The notes: generated from the sequence alone by a model not told the origin. DNA of 64,000 nucleotides from Phycisphaerae bacterium (GCA_029260165.1 JAJDDT010000047.1:34080-98079), one strand, 5' to 3'. Counted from the first letter of the stretch, positions 52,737 to 61,619 are shown. Made by a program: numbers and translations.

Positions 52737-54185
52737 TCATTCGTTCGTGTCGGATTTGGCGCGGGCGATCGGATCGATTTTGGGCGGGTCGCCGAGCAGG
52801 ACGTAGGCGGTGTTTTCGTACCATGTTTTTCCCCACATGGTTCTTCCGTGGAGCATCAGGGCTGCGACCGCGATGGGGGTCATTTTTTGAACACGCCTGA
52901 TGAATTCGATGATGGCATCGGGGTCGTCGCGAACGGACTCGAGCGCGACATGCTCCTCGTCGGTGTGGGAATCGAACCGCGCGCGTATGTCGGCGATTTC
53001 AGTTGCGACGCGGACGTCGAAAATCAATTCGGGTTGCATGATTTGCGTGTCGCGAACGAGGGCGGTGCATTCGATATCGGTGATTTCAGCATCGCTGAGA
53101 TTCAGCTCCTCGCGAATTTCGCGTCTGATGGCAGCAAAGACGTCGTAGGTGTCGCCGGTGCGATCGACCTGTTCCAACATTCCGCCGATGGTGTGGAGGT
53201 AGCCGGCGTGGAAGGCGACGCGGTTGGAGCGTCGGCCCATCAGCAGGCAACCATCAGACGTGATGATGACCGCGCTGGTGCCGATTGCGTTGGCGAAACA
53301 TTCGTCGCCGAACGTGGCGTGCAGGTGTGCGTTGAACAGATTGGTGCCGAGGAATGTTTTGTAATCGGTGTCTGACACAGTGAGCGTTACGGACCCTTCG
53401 CGGGCGGTCCAATGGACCAAACGGGCGAGTTGGCCGTTGAACAATGATCGATTGGCGGACCTGGCTTCCCGTTGCTTTTGGTTCCAGGTTTCGCTGATCG
53501 CCGCCTCGAGGACAGGTTCGATTTTCCGCGGGGTGTAGCTGCGGGCAACGCACATATCCCCGTGCGTGTGAATGAATTCGATGATGAATGACGGGCGGAG
53601 CAGTGGCGACGGTTGACGCCTGAGTTGCATTTCGAGACGGCGGATTCGTTCCTGTCGCGTTGGTATGGCGATGGACGCGACGATGAGTAGCGTGGTGCCG
53701 GGCGATGTCGTGAAGATAGAGATGATCATGAAGCTCAGGACGGTTCCGTCGGCCTCCAAACTGATGGCGAACAGAATCGCCGGAATGATTTGAGCGGCGG
53801 CGATGATGACGGCAATGATCTTGATACCGCGCATCGCGAAGGACTTCTTCCGCGCCGTGATCACGACTGCGACGAGCAGCGCGATGTGCATCGCGCCGGC
53901 GAATGCGGTTAAAACAGAGTAGGCGGTACGCACCGCTGAACCGGCGTTTCCCTTCGGAAACAGGTAGCCAGCCACGATCACAGACCCCACTCCGCAAAAC
54001 ACGCCGAGAATCGCGAGCATGGAATGCGCCGCGTTGACCGGTTTGGGATCGGCGGCAAGCTCGACGAGATTCCAATCGATTGGCGCGCCACACTCCGGGC
54101 AACGGTCCCCGGTGATGGCGGTGAGGTTGTAATCGCAGTCGAGGCAGCGTTGGCCGGTGTCGGTCGGAGACGTCATCCTCGGCAT
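52737..54185 (-). CDS. Zinc-ribbon/membrane/Nudix fusion protein
   Basis: 482 aa. Residues 14-33 are CLDCDYNLTAITGDRCPECG, a zinc ribbon. Four hydrophobic segments lie at about 56-76, 88-110, 122-142 and 150-170. A soluble region follows, and residues about 300-440 contain a Nudix domain: GGMLEQ...AAIRREIREELNL fits the Nudix box G-x5-E-x7-R-E-U-x-E-E-x-G-U with a small insertion before the helix and the final Gly replaced by Leu-Ser. Preceding VIITSDGCLLMGRRS is the first Nudix strand. It may hydrolyse a nucleoside-diphosphate-linked substrate at the membrane. It is the distal gene of the zinc-ribbon operon. Confidence 0.82.
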   Translation of the reverse strand: MPRMTSPTDTGQRCLDCDYNLTAITGDRCPECGAPIDWNLVELAADPKPVNAAHSMLAILGVFCGVGSVIVAGYLFPKGNAGSAVRTAYSVLTAFAGAMHIALLVAVVITARKKSFAMRGIKIIAVIIAAAQIIPAILFAISLEADGTVLSFMIISIFTTSPGTTLLIVASIAIPTRQERIRRLEMQLRRQPSPLLRPSFIIEFIHTHGDMCVARSYTPRKIEPVLEAAISETWNQKQREARSANRSLFNGQLARLVHWTAREGSVTLTVSDTDYKTFLGTNLFNAHLHATFGDECFANAIGTSAVIITSDGCLLMGRRSNRVAFHAGYLHTIGGMLEQVDRTGDTYDVFAAIRREIREELNLSDAEITDIECTALVRDTQIMQPELIFDVRVATEIADIRARFDSHTDEEHVALESVRDDPDAIIEFIRRVQKMTPIAVAALMLHGRTMWGKTWYENTAYVLLGDPPKIDPIARAKSDTNE

Positions 54186-54186
54186 G

Positions 54187-54792
54187 CTAGTCGGTGTCGG
54201 GGTTGGCTGACAGGTGTTCGATGGGTCGCGTGCTTTTCCTGGTGCGGTTTTTCATTCGCGCGCGTGGTTTGGGGACAATGCCGAGGCTGATGACGAGCAG
54301 TGTTGCGCCGGGCAGGATCGCCAGCGCGTACAGGGTGGGTGGAAACGATGCGTGTCGTGTTGTGGCGATGAACAGTATCGCGGTGATGAGTTGCAGGACA
54401 GCCGCGATGATGGCGATGGACACCCGAAATTTTCCAACGGCAATCCGGCGAGACGGGTGGATCAATTCGTTGAGTACGATGGCGTGCCCAACGAGGGAGA
54501 ACAGGCTCGCCCATGTGTGACAGGATTGCACCGTCAGCCGGGGTGTCCAGATGTTGAGTCGGTCGAGCGCGAAGACGGTGAGCGCACTTACGAGAACGAT
54601 CGCGAGAGTCAGGCGGATGACGTCCCGATGCCAGTGCTTTCGCAGAGTCGCATCGGGTCCGGTCAGCTTCCAGTCGATTTTCCACCCGCATTCGGGGCAG
54701 CGGTTGGTGGTGATGGCAGTCAGATTGTAGTCGCATTCGAGGCAGCGATGGCCTGTGTCGGTTGGAGGGAATTGGGTCATTGAGTTAATCAT
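54187..54792 (-). CDS. Zinc-ribbon membrane protein, paralog 2
   Basis: 201 aa (54780 is an alternative start). CLECDYNLTAITTNRCPECG at about 17-36, then four hydrophobic segments (about 58-76, 95-115, 130-150, 160-180) and a basic C-terminus. Similar in plan to the N-terminal half of the Nudix fusion 2 bp downstream, so the two are likely duplicates. No catalytic motif; function unknown. Confidence 0.7.
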   Translation of the reverse strand: MINSMTQFPPTDTGHRCLECDYNLTAITTNRCPECGWKIDWKLTGPDATLRKHWHRDVIRLTLAIVLVSALTVFALDRLNIWTPRLTVQSCHTWASLFSLVGHAIVLNELIHPSRRIAVGKFRVSIAIIAAVLQLITAILFIATTRHASFPPTLYALAILPGATLLVISLGIVPKPRARMKNRTRKSTRPIEHLSANPDTD

Positions 54793-54800
54793 AGGCGGCT

Positions 54801-55391
54801 TTAATGTTTGTCGTCAGAATGTAAATCATTCTTTGTTTCAGTGAAATCGCGGAATCGTTCGCGTTGTTCCATACGACGACCTGTGACAAGAACAATGAAC
54901 AACAGGCTGCCACCCGGAAAAGCCATGATAAGAAAAATGACTGGGTGCCATTGAGCCGCCGCCGTCGAAAGAGCGGCAGCGTTCACCTGTAATCCACCGG
55001 AAGCAAGCATGATAACGAATCTGACGTGGGCGGACGGCCTGCGTATTCCGTCTCGCGACAATCCGCAAAATGCCAGCAGATGAGCCAGGCTTGCGATCAG
55101 CGTTGACCACGCCAGAAATTGATTAATCCGATCAGGTGGCGTCGAGGCTGAAATCATCGCTATCGCGATTACCGAAAAAATCAGGCCGAGAATTCCGAAA
55201 AACAATGCAAGCCCGCCCATCAGCGATGCAATCGCCTCCTCATTTCTGAACGGCAATCTCTCGGCGGCAGAATTCCAGTCTATGTCAGTTTTCCACCCGC
55301 ATTCCGGACAGCGTTTAGCGGTAATCCCAGTGAGGTTGTAATTGCAGCCTATACAGCGTTGGCCTGTGTCGGTTGTTGGGGTCTTGGTCAT
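54801..55391 (-). CDS. Zinc-ribbon membrane protein, paralog 3
   Basis: About 196 aa from the ATG at 55391, which overlaps the stop of the upstream gene (ATGA). CIGCNYNLTGITAKRCPECG at about 13-32, then four hydrophobic segments like its neighbours (LFFGILGLIFSVIAIAMISA, FLAWSTLIASLAHLLAFCGL and two more). The intervals between the genes are a few bases, so 56226 to 52737 reads as one operon. Function unknown. Confidence 0.75.
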   Translation of the reverse strand: MTKTPTTDTGQRCIGCNYNLTGITAKRCPECGWKTDIDWNSAAERLPFRNEEAIASLMGGLALFFGILGLIFSVIAIAMISASTPPDRINQFLAWSTLIASLAHLLAFCGLSRDGIRRPSAHVRFVIMLASGGLQVNAAALSTAAAQWHPVIFLIMAFPGGSLLFIVLVTGRRMEQRERFRDFTETKNDLHSDDKH

Positions 55392-55645
55392 AGGATGGCG
55401 AAGAGCAGGCATGCGCCGACGACGAGGATGGCGGCGATTGTCCAGATCGCGTTTTCGAGGTGGCTTGTCCGGACTTTCGGGGTGATGTACAGGCCACAGG
55501 CGGGACACTGGTTGCTTTCTTCGTAGACATCCTCGCCGCATTCGGGGCAGTTGAGGGTTTCGCTCTCATCGTCGTCGACGAGGTCGCTTTCGAGGGGGGC
55601 ATCGCGGTCGGCCCATTCCTCGTCCTGGTATTCCTGCGTTCTCAT
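55388..55645 (-). CDS. Small acidic zinc-ribbon protein with C-terminal TM
   Basis: 85 aa from MRTQEYQDEEW at 55645, whose ATG overlaps the stop of the hydrolase gene. An acidic N-terminus, then CPECGEDVYEESNQCPACG (two CxxC knuckles), then one C-terminal TM (AIWTIAAILVVGACLLFAIL). The zinc ribbon differs from the YNLT type of its neighbours. It may be a tail-anchored adaptor. Confidence 0.75.
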   Translation of the reverse strand: MRTQEYQDEEWADRDAPLESDLVDDDESETLNCPECGEDVYEESNQCPACGLYITPKVRTSHLENAIWTIAAILVVGACLLFAIL

Positions 55646-56226
55646 AGCGTTGGCATCTTCCGTGGGGTTTTGATGAGTTCGATCATTTGTTTGAAACGTT
55701 CGGTCCCGCACTCGTTGCAGAGTTCAAACAGGACGCTCTCGACGGTGGTGACCTGCGCGCCGGCCTGTCTCATACGGTCGAGGGCTATTTGAAAATCGAA
55801 GGGTTGTCGCGAGCCAATGGCGTCTGCACATACGAAGACGTCGTGGTCCATCATGCGGAGGTCGAGGACGGTTTGCTGGACACAGACGTGGGCTTCGATG
55901 CCGCAGACGATTATCTGCGGGCGGTCGATGTCGCGGAGTTTTTCGCGGACGGTTGATTGTCCGCAACAGGAGAAGGCCTGTTTTTCGAGGATGTCGGCGT
56001 TTTGTTCGCGGAGAATGTCGGCGAGTGATTCGTCGGTCGGACCTATGCCTTTGGGGTATTGCTCGGTAACGAGGATGGGGAGGTTGAAGATTCTGACGCC
56101 TTTGAAGAGGAGTTTTGCGGCTTCCAGGATGGGCCCGTTGTCGTGGATGAGTGGGAGGAGTTTTTGCTGATAGTCGATAACGAGTAGCATGGCGTTGTCG
56201 GGGTCGAGTCGGTTGGGGTTGAGCAT
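55642..56226 (-). CDS. Isochorismatase-like cysteine hydrolase
   Basis: 194 aa. The fold's catalytic Asp is in MLLVIDYQQKLLP (Asp18), Lys in the QAFSCCG-preceding segment (EKQAFS) and the nucleophile Cys in GIEAHVCVQQTVLDL. The family includes isochorismatases, nicotinamidases and other amide hydrolases; substrates differ widely, and this one resembles the general isochorismatase-like hydrolases (YcaC-like) with no clear specificity. It is the first gene of the zinc-ribbon operon, coupled to the next by ATGA. Confidence 0.9.
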   Translation of the reverse strand: MLNPNRLDPDNAMLLVIDYQQKLLPLIHDNGPILEAAKLLFKGVRIFNLPILVTEQYPKGIGPTDESLADILREQNADILEKQAFSCCGQSTVREKLRDIDRPQIIVCGIEAHVCVQQTVLDLRMMDHDVFVCADAIGSRQPFDFQIALDRMRQAGAQVTTVESVLFELCNECGTERFKQMIELIKTPRKMPTL

Positions 56227-56451
56227 ATGTTGGGCCTTTCGGTGCGGAGACGGTTAGTCTGTGAGCGGTTTGTCTTTTCCGTGTATTTTCTCCGCGTTGG
56301 GATGGTACCACCGTGTTGGGGTTGGGACCATGTTGCGGGTTGTTGTTGGCGTGACTTTGATTCCGGCTGTTAATTAGAGGGGTTTCGTTGGAACAGGGAA
56401 GATGGTTAACGGTGGCGACAGGTGGAACGCGAAACGGACCGGGTGGATGCG

Positions 56452-56772
56452 ATGATTGTGAAGTTGATTTCGGTGTTTGTGAAGCGCGGGCGGGTGGACG
56501 ATTTTATGGCGTCGCAGGAGGTCTGGAACCGGGAGACGTCGTTGTGCGTGGGCTATCTGGGGACGCTTGTGGGGCGCGACGTTGGGGATGAGGATGTTGT
56601 GCATGTTCAGGTTTTTTGGCGGACGATGGCGGGCTATGAGCGGTTCATGCGCGAGGAGCATGATCGGATTGCGGAGCTTGCGGGGGCGGATGCGCTTTAT
56701 GAGCGGATTGAGGTGCGGGTGGTTGAGCGGGTGGCGGGGGATTGTGAGGTTGTTGGTTCGCGGTCGTTGTGA
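56452..56772 (+). CDS. Antibiotic-biosynthesis-monooxygenase (ABM)-like ferredoxin-fold protein
   Basis: About 106 aa from 56452 (the frame starts at a GTG at 56422). The start IVKLISVFVKRGRVDDFMASQEVWNRET and later VHVQVFWRTMAGYERFMREEH give the beta-alpha-beta-beta-alpha-beta of dimeric alpha-beta barrel proteins (ABM, DUF4937). Members bind small aromatic ligands or haem-related compounds; substrate unknown here. Monocistronic, followed by a family A repeat. Confidence 0.72.
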   Translation: MIVKLISVFVKRGRVDDFMASQEVWNRETSLCVGYLGTLVGRDVGDEDVVHVQVFWRTMAGYERFMREEHDRIAELAGADALYERIEVRVVERVAGDCEVVGSRSL

Positions 56773-56829
56773 GACGGGGGGTTGGTTTGCGGTTGGTGGT
56801 TGGCTTCGTTTAGCGCCGGCTGGACTTCG

Positions 56830-56855
56830 CGCCACCCACGAGGGGTGACGCTACA
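56830..56855 (-). repeat. Repeat family A, copy 7 (inverted)
   Basis: Read on the minus strand: TGTAGCGTCACCCCTCGTGG then GTGGCG. One arm carries the G of copy 5, giving a T-G pair in the stem. Confidence 0.82.
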
Positions 56856-56898
56856 GAATAATGGCGGGGTGAGGCTTCGTCAGGGTTTAGAACGCGCG

Positions 56899-57561
56899 TT
56901 ATGCGGAGGCGGGGAGGGGGCCTCTTGCCTGTGGTGCGCGTCCTGGGGATTTCGTTTCGGGCATACGTCCTGGGGATTGTGTACGATTGGCTGGTGCGGG
57001 AAGCGCTGTTTCGCGGTCGAGGATGTCTGCGGGTGCGTTTTTGATGGCGCGGTTCCAGGTGGTTTTTTCGGCGCGGGTCAGGGCTTCGCGGATTTTGGGG
57101 CGGAGGAGGTCGGCGCGTGCTCGTCCGTTGGGCCTGGAGTTGGCATTTTGGACGGCTTCCCTGTCGGCGATGCGGGTGAGGATGTTGAAGAGGACGCTGC
57201 CCATTTCGGGGGTGACGACGCCTATGCGAACCTCGCGGTAGAGGCGGTCCATGGCGGTTCCGACGGCGGTGCGGTTTGAAAGTTTGCGCAGGTATCCGCC
57301 GGGGATTTGCGAGAGCTTGCGACGTCGTTTGGCTGCGACGGTGTTCATGGTCTGGCGACGTTTGGCTGCGGTGGCGGGGTCGTGGAAGAGGCAGAACTCA
57401 CTGTTGTGGATGGTTTTTCCGCGGCAACGTTGTCCCGATTTTTTGGCGGCGGCGCACCGGGTTTCGTAGGGGAGGCGTGTGGTTGACCTGATGGGTGAGA
57501 CGGGTGACTCGGGTGCGGATGTTTTCGACGAATTTGTTCGCAGCGCTTCCCACAACAGCAT
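56899..57561 (-). CDS. Basic protein with N-terminal Cys/His zinc-knuckle motif
   Basis: About 220 aa from the ATG at 57561, which has AAGGAG 7 bases upstream. Residues 36-60 hold RCAAAKKSGQRCRGKTIHNS then EFCLFHDP: Cys36, Cys46, Cys57 and His60, a C-x9-C-x10-C-x2-H knuckle seen in many small unknown or mobile-element-associated proteins. The rest is Arg/Lys-rich with a Pro-rich tail (QSPGRMPETKSPGRAPQ). It could bind nucleic acid. No neighbour gives a clue. Confidence 0.68.
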   Translation of the reverse strand: MLLWEALRTNSSKTSAPESPVSPIRSTTRLPYETRCAAAKKSGQRCRGKTIHNSEFCLFHDPATAAKRRQTMNTVAAKRRRKLSQIPGGYLRKLSNRTAVGTAMDRLYREVRIGVVTPEMGSVLFNILTRIADREAVQNANSRPNGRARADLLRPKIREALTRAEKTTWNRAIKNAPADILDRETALPAPANRTQSPGRMPETKSPGRAPQARGPLPASA

Positions 57562-58165
57562 GGTGCCTCTCCTTGCCTGGCGTGTCGGCGGACCGACTCT
57601 TAGTTTGACCAAGCGCGACGGGCATCCATGCACCGTTGACGCATCGATATTGTTGAGCTGTTGTCGGGCGATCTGCGATCCGTGCATTGGCCTCGACCTG
57701 GACCGGAACACGCGAAGCCTTGACTGCCGACGGTGTTCCCGATTGTCCTTACTGCGAATTCTAAGCGATTCTCAAATCGGTTCAAGTGTGCTGTTGATCT
57801 TCTGGTACTCACAGGGTGGGCTATTTGCGTCTTTTTCTTGTAACGTCATGATATGGAAGGAGTAAACGTGTTTGGCAAGATAGGAAAGCGAGGCAATTGA
57901 ATCCGATGTTGTTAGCTGTGATAAATTGGGTAACAACAATCGGGATAAGGTTGTTGTCGTTGCGAGGACCGGTGCTGCACCTGATGGCTCTTGAGGCTGT
58001 GGCGAATCGGGTTTGGTTGTCGTAGGATGCGTGTCCTGCGGACGGGAGAGAGACGCACCGGGGCGGTGCACCGTTCACTGGTGGTCGCGACGGGTCTGAC
58101 TTTGGTCGTCTGGTTGCGATGGCTCATTCCGAAGAGAAGTGAAGTTCGTCCAGGGAGGGAGAATC
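57562..58165. other. Gene-poor stretch, 604 bp, with short frames only
   Basis: AAGGAG at about 57857 precedes a 10-codon frame (GTG 57868 to TGA 57900), and an ATG at 57906 opens a 39-codon hydrophobic-start frame to 58025 (MLLAVINWVTTIGIRLLSL). Neither has a known match; they may be leader peptides or chance frames before the PEP-CTERM gene. Confidence 0.4.
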
Positions 58166-58777
58166 ATGTTTGCGTGCGGGATTCGTCAATCGGTTGTGTT
58201 GTGTCTGGCGGCGTTTTTGTTGGTACCGAGTGGGGAGGTATTGGCAGAGCGTATTGATTTTCAGATTGATTCGATTGAGGTGCAGGCGGGTTCGTCGGCT
58301 TCGGTATTGGTTGTGATACGGGAAAACACGACGAATCTTGCGGGGTATTCGCTGAACGTTGATGTGGTTGGTGTGGGTGATGCGTTGGGTGATGTTGTTG
58401 TGGATGTTGGGGCGTCGAATTTTTTTCCGTCTCGCAATTTGATTGTGCAGGATGCGGACGACGGGCTTGATCCGGTGTTCAGTGTGATTAGCGATCCGGG
58501 TGATGGTGGTGTGTTTTTCAATGCGCAGAGCTTGAGCGGGGAGACGGTTGAATTGGCGCAGCCGGGGTTTAGTGATGTGTTGGGGGAGCTGATTCTTGAT
58601 GTTTCACCTGATGCGTTGGGGCGGTTTACGCTCAGCCTGGGTCCGGGGACGGTGTTGTTTGATGGGCTGGACGGGGTTGCGTTTGATACGCAGGCGTTGG
58701 AGATTTCGGTTGTTCCCGAGCCTGCGACGGTGTTGTGGTTGATGGTGTGCCTTGTGTTGCGTCGTCGGGGTGGATGA
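58166..58777 (+). CDS. PEP-CTERM secreted protein
   Basis: 203 aa from the ATG at 58166 (AGGGAGGGAG upstream). Signal peptide SVVLCLAAFLLVPSGEVLAE. A beta-rich middle (ASVLVVIRENTTNLAGYSLNV) resembles cohesin-like or calcium-independent adhesion modules. The C-terminus is VPEPATVLWLMVCLVLRRRGG: a PEP-CTERM sorting signal (Val-Pro-Glu-Pro, TM, Arg-rich), normally processed by exosortase in bacteria making exopolysaccharide. No exosortase gene is in the window. Confidence 0.87.
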   Translation: MFACGIRQSVVLCLAAFLLVPSGEVLAERIDFQIDSIEVQAGSSASVLVVIRENTTNLAGYSLNVDVVGVGDALGDVVVDVGASNFFPSRNLIVQDADDGLDPVFSVISDPGDGGVFFNAQSLSGETVELAQPGFSDVLGELILDVSPDALGRFTLSLGPGTVLFDGLDGVAFDTQALEISVVPEPATVLWLMVCLVLRRRGG

Positions 58778-58792
58778 CGGCGCGGGTGTTCT

Positions 58793-58818
58793 CGTCACCC
58801 ACAAGGGGTGACGCTACA
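58793..58818 (-). repeat. Repeat family A, copy 8 (inverted)
   Basis: Perfect stem version (CGTCACCC / GGGTGACG, CTTGT loop) between the PEP-CTERM and thrombospondin-repeat genes. Confidence 0.87.
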
Positions 58819-58937
58819 TTGATCCCGTCGTCATTACGATTGGCGGTAATACATTGGTCCCGTCGCCTGCACGGTGTGACACAGCATCGGGATCGAGCGT
58901 GTTCTAACATTTATGACTGACTCGGGGCTTCCCTGAT

Positions 58938-61571
58938 ATGAATAGATTTTGTGCGTTTATGGTCTGGTTTGGAGCGGTTTGTTCGGTGATGGCTGCTCCG
59001 CCGATGATTGTGGACGTTTGGCCGCATCCTGACGACTGGCTTGTTGATGGTGATTCGCTTTCGAGTGTCGTTGTTGTTTTTGATCAGGACGTCGTGATTC
59101 CCGAGGGGTCTGTCTTCGGGCGTCTTCAGCCTGATGGGGTTACGACATGTTCTGATGGTATTGAACTATTGGATATAGAATTGATGCGCGAATCGCGTCA
59201 TCGCCTGCGCGTCTCGTTTGGAGCGGTTGTGAGGCAGCGGGTGACGTTGGCGTTGCGACATGATATTGTGAATCCGGCGGGAGAGCGGTTGAATGGGGAG
59301 GTGGACAACCCGCTGAATCCAACACTGCCGACCGGGGATGGTGATGGCGCGCAGGGTGGCCATGCCGTCTTTCAGTTTACGGTGTTGGCGGGTGACGTCA
59401 ATCGCGATGGGTCGGTGAACGTGCTTGATACAGGGTTGATGGCGGGTGCGGTTGGACACTGCGTTGGTGACCCCGACTATTTGTCCGGAGCAGACCTGGA
59501 TAATAGCGGTTGTGTGGACGATGCGGATGTTTTGATTATTACGCAGCCTGGGGTGTTGGGATCGTTTGTTCCTTCGCTTGAGAATGAATCACCCGGTGTT
59601 CTTTCGGTGGAGCCGCTTTGTCTTCCGTTTGCGGCGAATATGTTAACTGTGCGGTTTGATGAGCCGATGGCGGTGGATTCTGTTGGGGCGAAATCGGCTT
59701 TTGCGATTGATTCGCGTGGTCGGTTTATTGAGACGACGGGCGAACCGGTGGTTATTGATGATCGTACGTTTTCGTTTGGTTTTGAATTGCTCACAGAGGA
59801 TGTCCATCGATTCACGCTTGGGGGTGGGATTGCGGATGTTTGTGGCGGGCTGTTGCCAACGCATCGGTTTGTTCGATGGGGAACACGTTTCGACGTTGAT
59901 TGTGATGGTGTGATTGACGGGGAGTCGTGTGGAGGCGGGGAGATGGTCGGGTGCGATGACAATTGCGCAGATGTTGCGAATCCTGATCAGATGGACACGG
60001 ACGGCGATGGAATTGGTGATGTTTGCGATGATGATACCGACGGTGACGGAACTGCGAATTCACTGGACAACTGCCCGGGCGCTGTCAATCCAGGCCAGGA
60101 AGATGACGATGGCGATTCTATCGGTGATGCCTGTGACAATTGTGTTGGCGACGTAAATATTGCTCAACTGGACGCTGACGAAGATGGGATCGGAGATATT
60201 TGTGACAACTGTGTGTTGATTGCCAATATGTCACAGATTGATACGGATGGTGATGGGGCGGGCGACGTGTGCGATGGGGATGATGACAACGACGGGGTGC
60301 TGGATGATGGGGATGGTGACGGGAACGTCGGTGGGACACCTTGTTTTGATGGAAATCAGTTGCAGTGTGATGACAATTGTCGAACTGTGATGAATGCGGG
60401 CCAACTCGATCTGGATGGTGACGCGGTCGGGGATATTTGTGATGCCGACATGGACGGGGATCAGGTGGCCAACGCGTTGGACAATTGTCCGCGGGTTGCG
60501 AACAATGAACAATTTGATCGTGATGGTGATCTTCGAGGGGACGATTGCGACAACTGTCCGGAACTGGCCAATCGCGACCAACTTGATTCAAATAAGAACG
60601 GGTTTGGTGATGTGTGCGACCTGCGTGGTGTCCCGGCACCGGTGGATTCAGACGAAAGCGATGATGCCCCGGACACGGACGGGGACGGGGACGGCGTCGT
60701 GGATGGTATTGATAATTGCCCGTTTGTTATGAATATTGATCAGGCGGACGCGGACATGAACGGGATCGGTGATTTGTGTGATGACCCTGTTGATGAAGGG
60801 GGGCCGGATGTTGGTGACGATCCGATCGAGCCGCCGCCCGGGCAACCCGTTGACAATGTTGTTCATGATTTTGACGTCACAGGAATCGTCGCGGGCGATG
60901 GTACATTGACATTGGAAGTGGGCGCGCGGGATGGAAATGCATTTGCCATTGTCGAGATTCTTGAGAGTGCCCCCGGTGGTGATGTGATGGCGCGACTGGT
61001 GGAAAATGAGTCGAGGCCCGGACCTGACGATGCGGAGACGTTTAACGGGTTTCGCGGTGAGGATGCGTTGGGGGCAACGCTGACTGTTTGTTCGTCGCTC
61101 AAACGCGGGATGTTTGTGGTGCGGCTTTCATTGTTTGTGCCAATTGAGGAGGTGGATGGGATTGGGGTTGGGCCGGAGTCGATGGATTTGCATGTGTTGG
61201 GGACGATGGATGCCTTGCGACGTGCGGAGTTCAAGCGACGTGGTCTTGGTTTGCTGGCGAAACCGAAATGGTTCTTGGCGGGTTGTCGGTATTTGGGGAA
61301 TTCGGAGCCGACGCGAATGATTGGGGACTATGGTTTTGTTTCTACAGATGACGGGTTTGTGCGGTTTTGGGTGGTACGCGATCGCTTGAGTATTTTTGCG
61401 CTGGGTGTTTCGAAGGATGGTCCGTCGGTGGTCGCGGAGGGTGATGTGTCACCGGGGTCCGGAGATTGCCGACGGAAAATGTGTGGAACGTTGGGAATGG
61501 TTGGGTTGTTATTGATGTTTGTTGGATTTGCATTCCTGATGCGTCATGGTGCATTTGTTGTGCATGATTGA
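58938..61571 (+). CDS. Secreted protein with thrombospondin type 3-like calcium repeats
   Basis: 877 aa. Signal MNRFCAFMVWFGAVCSVMAAP. At about 150-185 a dockerin-like loop occurs (GDVNRDGSVNVLDTGLMAG). Residues about 340-620 hold a run of calcium loops of the D-x-D-x-D-G-x-x-D-x-x-D-N-C type (DTDGDGIGDVCDDDTDGDGT, then DDDGDSIGDACDNC and others). The C-terminal third is beta-rich and unknown, ending in a hydrophobic segment MVGLLLMFVGFAFLM with a short charged tail. Probably a calcium-rigidified surface rod. The run of Asp codons gives an unusual GAT/GAC-rich block at 60.0-60.8 kb. Confidence 0.83.
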   Translation: MNRFCAFMVWFGAVCSVMAAPPMIVDVWPHPDDWLVDGDSLSSVVVVFDQDVVIPEGSVFGRLQPDGVTTCSDGIELLDIELMRESRHRLRVSFGAVVRQRVTLALRHDIVNPAGERLNGEVDNPLNPTLPTGDGDGAQGGHAVFQFTVLAGDVNRDGSVNVLDTGLMAGAVGHCVGDPDYLSGADLDNSGCVDDADVLIITQPGVLGSFVPSLENESPGVLSVEPLCLPFAANMLTVRFDEPMAVDSVGAKSAFAIDSRGRFIETTGEPVVIDDRTFSFGFELLTEDVHRFTLGGGIADVCGGLLPTHRFVRWGTRFDVDCDGVIDGESCGGGEMVGCDDNCADVANPDQMDTDGDGIGDVCDDDTDGDGTANSLDNCPGAVNPGQEDDDGDSIGDACDNCVGDVNIAQLDADEDGIGDICDNCVLIANMSQIDTDGDGAGDVCDGDDDNDGVLDDGDGDGNVGGTPCFDGNQLQCDDNCRTVMNAGQLDLDGDAVGDICDADMDGDQVANALDNCPRVANNEQFDRDGDLRGDDCDNCPELANRDQLDSNKNGFGDVCDLRGVPAPVDSDESDDAPDTDGDGDGVVDGIDNCPFVMNIDQADADMNGIGDLCDDPVDEGGPDVGDDPIEPPPGQPVDNVVHDFDVTGIVAGDGTLTLEVGARDGNAFAIVEILESAPGGDVMARLVENESRPGPDDAETFNGFRGEDALGATLTVCSSLKRGMFVVRLSLFVPIEEVDGIGVGPESMDLHVLGTMDALRRAEFKRRGLGLLAKPKWFLAGCRYLGNSEPTRMIGDYGFVSTDDGFVRFWVVRDRLSIFALGVSKDGPSVVAEGDVSPGSGDCRRKMCGTLGMVGLLLMFVGFAFLMRHGAFVVHD

Positions 61572-61593
61572 CTATGGCGCGGCGTTGGCATTC

Positions 61594-61619
61594 CGCCACC
61601 CACGAGGGGTGACGCTACA
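61594..61619 (-). repeat. Repeat family A, copy 9 (inverted)
   Basis: Same arm variant as copy 7 (CGCCACCC with GGGTGACG on the plus strand). Follows the thrombospondin-repeat gene directly. Confidence 0.82.

Noticed and set aside
7629..61619. Family A repeats considered as a CRISPR array or integron attC sites
   Set aside because: Copies are thousands of bases apart, in both orientations, without regular spacers, cas genes or an integrase.
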